A DNA stretch of 64,000 nt, taken from positions 6,758,001 through 6,822,000 of the forward strand of contig CAVNZM010000011.1 of assembly GCA_963693365.1 (NCBI GenBank), read 5' to 3'. A program made the translations under genes and the position numbers. The DNA comes from Amoebidium appalachense (Eukaryota > Ichthyosporea). This document shows, piece after piece, positions 27,197-39,163 of this stretch (position 1 is the stretch's first letter; each line of letters opens with the position of its first letter). The notes below the pieces were generated by a model. It saw nothing but the letters and a program-made list of their open reading frames with translations, ran no database searches and had not been told where the DNA came from.

Positions 27197-27802
27197 ACCC
27201 ACAGACAGACACAGACCTCTAGACTGACTGTAACTCCTGGTCCTCATCCCTCCCGTCCCCCCTCCCCCCCCCCCCCCCCCAGCCGGCCCTTTTGCTTTTA
27301 TTCTCATGTCTGCTTAGTAGCATCCCCCCCGCCCCCCCCAAGCCCCCAAGCCCCCCTACTGTAATTTGGCCGCCACCTGTTCCCTCTTGCAATCTATAAC
27401 ACTCGGAAGCCCATTCTTCGTCCCCCGGCTCCCTCCCCCCCCTCCCTCCCCTTCCTCCCCAAACACACACACCCCGCCGCCCAGAAAGGAAGCCAACACA
27501 AACATACACTCCACAAAAACACTGTTGCTTATTCCCCCATCCCCCCACGCCTCCCCACCACCACCACTCCCTCTTGCCTTCACCCCTGACATCCCTCCAA
27601 TTACCACCAGTATCATTCCCCACACTTCCCCACACACAGGCCCATTTTGATAGACACATCAGGCCCCCCACCCGTCCCACACCCTCCCCCTCCCCCACTT
27701 CTCCCCTTCACTCCCCATATCCCTCCAGATAACCAACCATTCTCATCATCCCCCCCCCTCCCTCCCCTCCCTCCTCCGCCTGCTCGTCCGCCCCACACGC
27801 AC

Positions 27803-27866
<64 letters not shown>

Positions 27867-28935
27867 CTCAATCAACGCTCACATCACTCTCGAAGACAAC
27901 CACACCTACCGTCCCGCAAGCGCGTGGCGTGACCTCTCCAAAGCCATAAACGGGGCACAACACTTTATCTACATTGCCGGGTGGAGTGTGTACACAGAGA
28001 TAACTCTCATAAGGGAACCCGGCCAGCCTACGCTAGGAGAGATGTTGAAGAGGAAGGCGGAGGAAGGGGTGAGGGTGTTGGTGATGCCTTGGGATGAGAA
28101 ACTTTCGTTTGATGATCAGTAAGTGTTGACAGCCCCCCTCCCCCCCCTCCCTCCCCCCCCCCCAAAACAAAAGAAAGAAAGAAAAAAAAAAAAAAAAAAC
28201 CAGCCCCCCCCCCCCCCCCCCCCCGGCGGCCTGCCCCCCTTTGAAGAACCGTGCACGTCTTTGCCCACGACTGGTTAAACTTGCCTGTTGCAGTTCAAGC
28301 ATGGGATAGGTTAAGAACCACGAGTGCAAGGTTAAAGGAGTCGGATTCCGTTCGTTTGTGAATGCATGTTACCCCCCCCTGAGGGGGGTAACCCTTAAAC
28401 CTGTATAAGGGTTTCTTGTATGCGCATTCCCCCCCCCCCCCCCCCCCCCCCTTCCCCTCCCCTCTTCTCAAGTTTTATATTTGGTCGTTGTATTGTTCTG
28501 ACGGGTTGTGTTGTTGAATGTTTCTTCGTCTCCTCCATGGAATTTCAACCCTAAAATACGTACTTCCCCCCCTCCCCCCCCCCCCCCCCTCCCCCCCCCC
28601 CTTCCCCATCTTCTTTTTTCAAGAAGCTATGTTCAAGTGCCTCATCCCTGCATGTTTCTTGATGGTATCATTTTTAGCTTTGTCATGCAAAGGTTGTTTA
28701 TGTCAGTAAGTTACTTTGCTTTCTTTTCGCTCCACCCTCTAATACTTCACATTACAGGAGGGTGGGTGAGCTGCTTGGGATGGAGAATGGAATGATGATG
28801 ACCCATGACGAGGAGACGGAGGGATACTTCCGGGGAACGGGAGTGCACTGCCACCCGGTAGGGAAAAAACACATGCACATGCATGCATGTGTGTGCATGT
28901 GTGTAGACACATAAGTACACGTATTCAGGCACATG

Positions 28936-29026
<91 letters not shown>

Positions 29027-30166
29027 CTCGCACCCACCCACCCACACACACACACACACCGAACACACGCGCACCCACACCCACACACACACACTGAACA
29101 CACGCGCACCCACGCACACCACACACACACACATATCCACACATGCACTTATAACGCACTAACCATATATATACGCATCACATGCTCGCATACCCACGTA
29201 TACAAATGCGGGGCACTAATCAGACAAAAGCCTTGTTTAGGTGCCTGCCTGGGAGTGCATACTCATTCAACAATTTGCACCTAAATGATTTAGAAAACAA
29301 TTGGACTATTATACATTCTAACAGCACGTTTTCATTGGTTCAGGTTGGCCGTATAGTGCGTGAGTCAGCCAAGGACAATGTCCGGGCACTTGCATGGGAG
29401 GGCATATGCATGCGGTCATAGGCATGAAAACTTAGTATGCATTCTAACGGCACGTTTTCATTGGTTCAGGTTGTGCGCATAGTGTGTGAGTCAGCCAAGG
29501 GCATGGTTGGGGTCTTACATGGGAGTGCATACACATGTGGTTAAGCAAATAAACATTTATTATACATTCATCAAGCATGCCAAAATTTAATATACATTCT
29601 AATGGTGTGTTTCCATTGGTTTAGGTTGGCCACATATTGCGCGAATCAGCCAAGGACATTGTCGGGGTACTTGCCTGGGAGTGCATACACGTTCGTGCAA
29701 TTCACACGTAAGAATTTAAAAATTATCTGACTATTATACATTCTAATGGCACGATTTCATTGGTGTAGGTTGGCCGTATAGTGCGCGAATCCGCCAAGGA
29801 CATGGTCGGGGTGCTTGCCTGGGAGTGCATCTTCACGCACCACCAAAAGACCGTCGTGTTGGATGCCCCATGCCCAAATCGGGACGGGCGGAGGCGCGTG
29901 ATTGGCTTCATGGGCGGCATTGATCTATGCGATGGAAGGTGAGGGAAAATTCTGGTGGTTTCTGTTGTGTGTGCGCTGGGAAAATGTGTGAATGTGGGAA
30001 TGAAATAGGTTTACATGTATGCCTTTTTTACCGCGAAATGAAATGGATGTTATAGATAGTTTTGTTAACAAGGTTTTTTTTTGCGTGGGTGGGCCGGTGG
30101 TGGTGGCTGGGCGAGAGGGTTGGTGTGATGTAGGGGTGGGTGGGTGGGTGGGCTTGGGGTGCGCGC

Positions 30167-30205
<39 letters not shown>

Positions 30206-30574
30206 GGTGAGTGGGTGGGTGGTGGTGGTGGTGGGGGGAGGGGGGGGGGGGGAGGAAGGGGGGGGGGGGGGGGGGGGAGTAATGTAAATCTGTGGTAAAG
30301 TAGGGTGTATGTGTGTGTGTGTGAGTGTATGTGTGTGCGCGCGCGCGCGCGCGTGCATGCCTGTGCTTGTGCGTGTGTGTGCGTGCGCGCAAGTGTGGGT
30401 GAGTCTGTGCGTGCGTGCGTCTGATTTTTTTTATTTCAGGTGTTTGGGCAGGTTAGAGCACTAAACGTATGAAGTGTTCATCAAAATCTGACATAAATTT
30501 GCAGATACGACACCCCCCAGCACCCCCTCTTCCGCTCTCTCCAGGATGCACATTCTAACGACTTCCATCAGGTA

Positions 30575-30612
<38 letters not shown>

Positions 30613-30825
30613 CCCCCTCCCCTCTTTCCCCCCCCCTCCCCCCTTTCCCCCCTCCCCCCACAATCCCCTCTCCCCTCTCCCATATGAAACTCGGTACTGT
30701 GGATGACTTTGGCCACCCCTGAGGATGGGCTCTGCTTATTGTACATAGTGTGTGTGCGTTACATACAGTCTGCCTTGTGTTGTTTGTGGTGGATGTGTAC
30801 CTCGTACTATGTAATCCCCCCCCCC

Positions 30826-30856
<31 letters not shown>

Positions 30857-32467
30857 ACACACACACCTTATTCCTGAACACACGCAGATGTCCACTAAAC
30901 CCCTTCCCCCCTACATACACACACACGGACTCACAAGTACACACCCCCACACAAACACACACACACACACGCGCACACACGGGCAGCCGCGCACAAGCAG
31001 ATACACGCCACATCCACCCAACCACCCCCCGATCCCCCTACCCCCCCCCCACACACACACCCCCCTTCCCCCCCCCCTCTCCCCACTCAACCCCTCCCCT
31101 CCCCCCCCCCCCCTCCCCCCCACCACACACACACACCCTCTCCCCCCCCCCCCCCCCCCCCCCCCCCCTCCCCCTCCCCTCCCCCCTCCCCCCCCCCCCC
31201 CCTCCATCCCCTTCTCCCTCCCCGTCCCCCCTCCCCCTCTCGAGTTGGTGCTGCTGTCTGAGTTGGAGAGTCGTATATACGCGGGCTAAGGGGTCGAAAC
31301 TCAGACGCAATTGATGACTTGGGCCCTCCCTGAGGATGGGCTCTGCCTATGACGCATACTGTGCGCATGGCTGATGTTGCATACTTGAATGGTTGCATTT
31401 GCATGTGTCCTGCACCATGCTTCTCATCGTGTATGCGTACTTCGTACCGTGTTCCGCATTCAAACCCCCCTTCCCCTCTCCACACACACCCATCCACCCA
31501 CGTACACGTACACAGGCCAACATTGCCGAGGGTGTAGACGTCACCAGTGGCCCTCGTGAGCCGTGGCACGACATCCACTGCAAGGTGGAGGGCATGGTTG
31601 CACGTGATCTGATGCAGAATTTCCACGAGCGGTGGTCCCGCCAGAACAGCTCCTACGTATAGTGCCCCCCTTTAACACCCTCCCCCCCCCCCCCCCCTCC
31701 CGCTTCCGTCCCCCCCCCCCCCCCCCCCCTCCCCTCTCCCTCTCCCCCCCCCCCCCCCCCCCCCCCGATCCCCTTCCCCCCTTCACCCTATTGCCCCCCA
31801 TCCGCACCCCCTCCCCTGCCTCCCCTCCCCATAACACTTGTTGACACCTCCCCGCCTGCCCCTCTTGTGCCTTTAACCTACACATAAATTCCCCCCCCTC
31901 TCCCCCCCTCCCCCCTCCCCCCCCCCCCCCCTCATTCCCTGCCTCCTTCCGTCCCTCCCTCTCTCCGTCCCTCCGTCCCTCCGTCCCTCCCTCCCTCCCA
32001 TCCTCCGTCCCCCTCCCTCTCTGCCTCCCTCCATTCCCCTCCCTATATCCTCCCCTCTCCCACTTTCCACACACCCTTTTTTTCCGTGCTCATATGCCAT
32101 ACAGGCAGATGCTTTGTTTGACGTCGACCGTTCAGGCTTCATCCGACCGGAGGAGGAGAGGTGGGGGGATGGGTCTGATTCGTGGAATGTGCAGCTGTTA
32201 AGGTCCATAGATTCGGAGGTGGCTAACTTCCAGCACAACGAGGTATGGTCGTCGTCAAGTAGAATGGCCCATACAGAAAGCATACATCCATTACATCTTT
32301 GCACCATAAAGCTAAGTGCAAATCAAGGCTTTCCTAAAATAGAAGCTACTGAAAAGAAAAACACCCAACACTCTCTGCTTATGATGCGTGCTCTTCATGT
32401 ATGCTCTCCAATCTCCATGGTGTTCTCCATCAAAGCGTGTTCCTCGTACTTTATATTCTTATAACAC

Positions 32468-32531
<64 letters not shown>

Positions 32532-32565
32532 CAAACACACACACGCACGCACACACGCACGCACG

Positions 32566-32661
<96 letters not shown>

Positions 32662-33357
32662 CTAGTTGAACTGCGTGGGCGTCAAGTAGAGCGGCCCATA
32701 CAAGACGCATACATCCACCACATCTTTGCAAAAACACAGCTTTGCGCAAATAACAACTGAACCCCCCCCCCCCCCCCCCCCCTTCTCCGCCCTCCCCCCC
32801 CCCCCCCCCCTGCCCTCCCCCCCGGCCTTTTCCCCATCCTTCCTCCACTCCTCCCCCCCCCCCCCCTCCCCCCCCCCCCCCTCCCCCCCACACACACACA
32901 CACATAGGGACTAGTTGAACTGCGTGGGCGCCACGTAGAGCGGTCCATACAGGACGCATACATCCACCACATAAGGAGGGCAGAACACTTCCTCTACATC
33001 GAAAACCAATACTTCATGGGCTCATCCTTCGGGTGGGAGAAATCCATCGCTGGGTGCGAAAACATGATCCCCGCCGAAATTGCTCTAAAGGTATCTATCC
33101 CCTCTCCCCCTTTCCCTTTTAACACATACATCCCCCCCCCCCCCCCCCCCCCCCCTTCCTCCCCTTCAAGAAAACGCCCCGTCCCCCCCCCCCCCCCCTC
33201 CCCAACACCACCCCCTGCCTCCCTCCCACCCACAGGGGCCCGCCTGACCACCCTACCGTTATTTATGTATTCTTGTTGTTATTGTAAAGTTGGGGACTGG
33301 CACTTGATGGGGTCCTTTTTGGGTGGGAAAGAACGCGGGGCAACGGCAGCGGCAAAG

Positions 33358-33388
<31 letters not shown>

Positions 33389-33974
33389 ATTATTGCTGTC
33401 GGTGTTTTCTCCTCGTGCTCTAAACACCCCTCGCCCTCCTCGCCTCGCCATCTGTACATGCGCACACGCACACACACCAACCGGCCACACAACCAACAAC
33501 CACGCAACTGCCCACCCACCCACACATCCACACAAACATCCACACACACACACACACCCGCACATACTGACACAAACACACATACACACATACCCCCCCC
33601 CTCCTCCCCCCCCCCCCCTATATATCCCCTCAGATTGCCAGCAAGATTCGTGCCGGTGAGCGTTTTGCCGCCTACATCCTCACCCCCATGCACCCAGAGG
33701 GTGCCCCGTCAGCGTATGCAACCCCCCCCCCCCCCCCCCCCCTCCCTCCCCCTCACATACACACACATTCTCTCTCTCTCTCTCTCTCCCCCCCCCCCCT
33801 TCCCCCCCCCCTCCCTTTCCCCTCCCTCTGTCATACGCTTTCTCCTTTCTCTCTCAGCTTCTCTGTTCCCCCCCCCCTCCCCCCCTCCCCCCGTCGTTTC
33901 GTGTCGTGTTTTTGGTTTGCCTTTTTTACTTTCAATTTGCTTCTCTTGCCCCATCTCCCAGCAGTGCAGTCTTC

Positions 33975-34009
<35 letters not shown>

Positions 34010-34232
34010 CATTCAAACCCCCCCTCCCCCCCCCCCTCCCCCCACAAAAAAAAAAAAAAAGAAGGGGAAAAAAAAAAAAAAAAAAAAACTCTCCCCCTGA
34101 CAATGGCCGAATCATCTATGGTCTGGTTCATTTATGTTTTACCGGTTTTCTCCGTCATTTCTTTCGGAAAGCCACACACTCTGATGCTAAACTCAGAACT
34201 CTCCCCCCCCCCCCCTCTCCCCCTCCCCCCCT

Positions 34233-34324
<92 letters not shown>

Positions 34325-34451
34325 TCCCCACACACACACACCCCACCCCCTCCCACGCCACGATGCACATTGATGCACACGGGCGCGCAAAACACTGAAA
34401 CCCACACCAATGGATATATATGCAGCACACACCATTCACACCCAACACACA

Positions 34452-34549
<98 letters not shown>

Positions 34550-35499
34550 CATACACACACACACACGTACAGAAAACCCACACAAGAGCTACTCCAGTGG
34601 CAGTATCGCACAATGCAGTTCATGTACAATATCGTCTCAGAGGCTCTCAGGTAACTGCCCCCCCCCCCCTCTCCCCCGGCCCCAACCCACCCTCCCCCCT
34701 CCCCTTCTGTCTGCCCCCGCCGCTGTCCCTGCTCCCCCCACCCCCACCCCCCTGCCCGCCGCCAACCTCACCACCTTCCATCTTCCTCCGTGGATGCCAA
34801 ACAAACAGACTCCTGGGGTTGAAACTTGTTTGACTGCTGACTGAATGAACAATGCTCTGCATGAAAATGTAGAACAGGCATTTGAAGCAGTCATCAACCC
34901 CTCCCCCCCCCCCCCCCCCTCCCCTCCCCTTTCCCCCTCCCCCCCCCCCCCCCCCCCCCCCATCCACCCACCCCCCTCCCTCCCCCCCCCCCCCCCCCCC
35001 CCACCCCCCCCCTCCCTCCAAAAAAAAAATGGGAGGGAACGAGAGAAAGAAAAGCAAAGGAAAGAAACCACACACAAACACACAAACGCGCACGTACACA
35101 TCATCTCTTCAAACACACAATACAGGCGCACATGCTTTCATGTGTGTGTTGCCCACAGCTCCAAACCAGCTACCACCATCACCCCATTCATAAACTGACT
35201 TTACCCCCTGCGCCCCCCCCCCCCCCCCCCCTCCCCCCCTCCTTTTTTTCATACACTGACTTTACCCCCTGCGCCCCCCCCCCCCCCCCCCCCCCTCTCT
35301 CCCCTCCGGCCCCCCCCTCCCCCCTCCCCCCTCTTTCTCCCCGCCCTCCTTCCTCCACCTTTCCCTTCCACATGTCCCCCCCCCCCCCCCCCCCCCCCCC
35401 CCCTTTTCAGCCCTCTCCCTACTACTTTCTACCCACCCCTTTCCCTCCCTCTCCCCCCCCCCCTCCCCCCTGCGCCCCCCCCCCCCCCCCCCTCCCTCC

Positions 35500-35532
<33 letters not shown>

Positions 35533-35635
35533 AAGAGAAAAACTTTCAGCCACTACACCCCTAACCCCCCCCCCCCTTTCCCCGGTTTCCCAATGCCCCC
35601 TGTCCCCACCCTCCGCTTTTCCCTTCCCTTCCCTT

Positions 35636-35682
<47 letters not shown>

Positions 35683-35887
35683 ACCCAACCAACCACCCAC
35701 GCACACGCCATCTCCCATACAAACACACACACACACGTACGGAGTCGTGGGCTCGGACGACCACCCCACAGACTGGCTGACTTTCACCCCTCCCCCCTCA
35801 CTTCCGCCCCTGCAATAAAAAAGAAACTCCTCCCACCTCTTTCCCCATCCCACTTCCCCAATACCCCCCCCCCCCCCCCCCCTCCCC

Positions 35888-35930
<43 letters not shown>

Positions 35931-36402
35931 ACAGAGACGTGGGCTCGGACGACCACCCCACAGACTGGCTGGCTTTCTTCTGCCTGGGCAACCGCGAGAC
36001 TGCCTACGGGGGGCAGGAGTCAAATGCACCCAGTGAACTTGCTGGAACCCTCCAGAGAACACGACGCCACATGATCTATGTCCACTCAAAGATGTTGATC
36101 GTCGATGATGAGTACGTGTACACCCCCCCCCCCCCCCCCCCCCCCCCCTCCCCCCCCCCCCCTCCCCCCCCCCCCCCCCCCCCCCCCCACACACACACAC
36201 GCGCGCACGCGCACAATTCACTCTACCCCCTTTCCTCCGAATGATGGACTCTGTTCAAGTAAATTCTGTCCGCACTTTAAAGTCTCATCTTTTTTGTTGT
36301 TTTCTTTGTAATTCTCCCGTGTTTTTGCTTCCGCAATAGCCACCCTTCATTGAATGTACCCCTTCCCCTCCCGCCTAATCTCATCACCAACACACACACA
36401 TC

Positions 36403-36433
<31 letters not shown>

Positions 36434-36534
36434 CCACACCCACACCCACACACATAAGCACACGCGCACACGCACACGCACACGCGAACGCACACGCGAA
36501 CGCGCACAGGCACACGAACCACACACACACACAT

Positions 36535-36575
<41 letters not shown>

Positions 36576-36749
36576 CGCACACACGCATAAACACACCCTT
36601 CTCCCCCCTCCCCCCCCCCTCTCCCTCTCCCCCCCCCCCCCCCCCCCCCTCCCCTGCGCCTTCTTCCCTCCCTCTTCCCCCCCCCTCCCCACACACACAC
36701 ATGTATCCCCCTCCCTCCCTCCTACCCTCCACACACACACATTCACACG

Positions 36750-36814
<65 letters not shown>

Positions 36815-37921
36815 ACACACAGGCTCATCATTGTAGGGTCAGCCAACATCAACCAGCGTTCCATGGCCGGCTACCGAGACACAGAGATAGCAACGTCCTC
36901 CTGGCAGCCCGCACACACAGCCACCCGCCACACAACCCCAAAGGGAAATGTCTATGGTTTCCGGGCACGTTTGTGGGCAGAGCACCTTGGTATTGTTCCT
37001 TCTTCCCCTTCTCCCCCTCCCCCCCCCCCTCCCCCGGGCATGGTTGCTCTGTGTCGTGCATCTGTAAGCATATACGCATTTTTCGCTGCACTGCATTAGT
37101 TTGCACACATATCTTCACCGTTTTGCTCACCTTGCTTGCATAAGCAACCCTGCTCGTCTTTGACCAAGACGGGTTGACCTTCCCAAGTTCAGTTGATGCT
37201 GCTGTCTGAGTTGGAGAGTCGTATATACGCGGGCTAAGGGGTCGAAACTCAGACGCAATTGATGACTTGGGCCCTCCCTGAGGATGGGCTCTGCTTATGA
37301 CGCATACTGTGCGCATGGCTGATGTTGCATACTTGAATGTTTGCCTTTGCATGTGTCCTTCGTGTATGCGTACTTCGTACCGTGTTCCGCATTCAAACAC
37401 ACCCCGCCCCCCCCCCCCAACCCCCTCTCTTGCCCTCGTCCTCCCCCCCCCCCCCTCCCTCCCCCCCCCCCTCCCCCCCCCAAATACCCCATACCTCATA
37501 CCCCTCCCTGCCCCCCTTTTTTGTGTCTTTTACACTGTAAGGCTTTGAAAGATACAAATGGAGACGACTATATCATGTATGAGTGGAAGGGTTTCTCTGC
37601 TAGTGGGAAGGAGAGAGTAACGATACTTGGTCTTAATGTGTTATCCCCCCCCCCCCCCCCTCCCCCCTCCCGCCCCACACACACACCCCCTCCCCGCCCA
37701 TCCCCGCTTCTTCCCTTTAGTAACTACTAAACAGTTTTCCAACAATTCTACCCAACGAATAAATTCCAATTTATAATCCATGTAAGGTCCAGTTTTCTGT
37801 ATTTTTAGGACTTCAATTTTTCTTATAGATTGTCACAATCCTATAGTAAGAGAGGGGGAGAGAGAGAGAGAGAGAGAGAGAGAGTGAGTGAGAGAGAGAG
37901 AGAGAGAGTGTGTGTGTGTGG

Positions 37922-37974
<53 letters not shown>

Positions 37975-38280
37975 AAAACTTACAAATGGGCCTAGCCCCC
38001 CCCCCCCCCCCCCCCCTCCCCCCCCCCCCCCCCCTCCCCCTGTCCCTCCCCACACCCTCCCCTATGGATAGGCTTTACCTATGATACGTATTCTTTGTGT
38101 ATGCTTTGCCGAATGTGCATTGCGGTGTCTGTCCTTCATAGTTGTGTGCTTCGTATCCTGTCGCACATACCCCCCCCCCCCCCCCCCCCTCTCTCCCTCC
38201 CTTCCCCCCCCCCCCCCCCATCACCCCCCTCTTTCCCCCACCTCTTCTCCCACTTTTGCCTCTTCACAGCCTGTCATTTA

Positions 38281-38316
<36 letters not shown>

Positions 38317-38417
38317 CCCCGTACCTTTGCCTTCTTCTCTGAAGTGGCTCTTTCACCTCCTCCCCCCCTTGCCTTGTACCTACTATACCATTAATTGACT
38401 CTCCTCCATCCCCCCCA

Positions 38418-38448
<31 letters not shown>

Positions 38449-38811
38449 ACCTCCCTTCCCCTTCCCCTCCCTCCCTCCCCTCCCGCTTCCGCCCTCCCCC
38501 GCCCCTACACCTGCCCCCTCCTTCGGGCCCACCTCCCCATTCCTTCCCCCATCCCCTCCTCCTCCCCGTCCCCCCTCCCCCCTTCCTCCCTCCTTCTCTG
38601 CCCCCCTCCCCTCCTCCCCCCCCCCCCCCCCCCCCTCCTCTATTCAGGCCACTATGACAGTACCTACGACACCCCCTCCTCCCTCGAGTGTATCCGTCAG
38701 GTCAACGAAACTGCCCGTGCAGCCTGGCAGCAATATCTGGCCACAGAGCCCACAGACATGCACACACACCTCATGCCTTACCCCGTGGCCGTGCACCGCG
38801 ATGGAACGTAC

Positions 38812-38852
<41 letters not shown>

Positions 38853-39007
38853 CGCCCCCTTCCCCTCCCCTCCCTTCTCCGCCCAGCCCCTGCGTCCTCC
38901 TGAATCTCCTTTCCAAACTTCCTACGCTCTCTTATGCTACCGTCCCTCTCTTTCCCCACTGCCTCCCACCCTCCCCCCCCCCCCCCCCCCCCCATCCCTC
39001 CCTCCTC

Positions 39008-39040
<33 letters not shown>

Positions 39041-39128
39041 ACGGTATAGCTGCAGAACACACTGACATGCACACACACGTCCCATATCCCGTAGTGGTGC
39101 ATCATAGTATCACCATCGTTTTTTTCTT

Positions 39129-39163
<35 letters not shown>

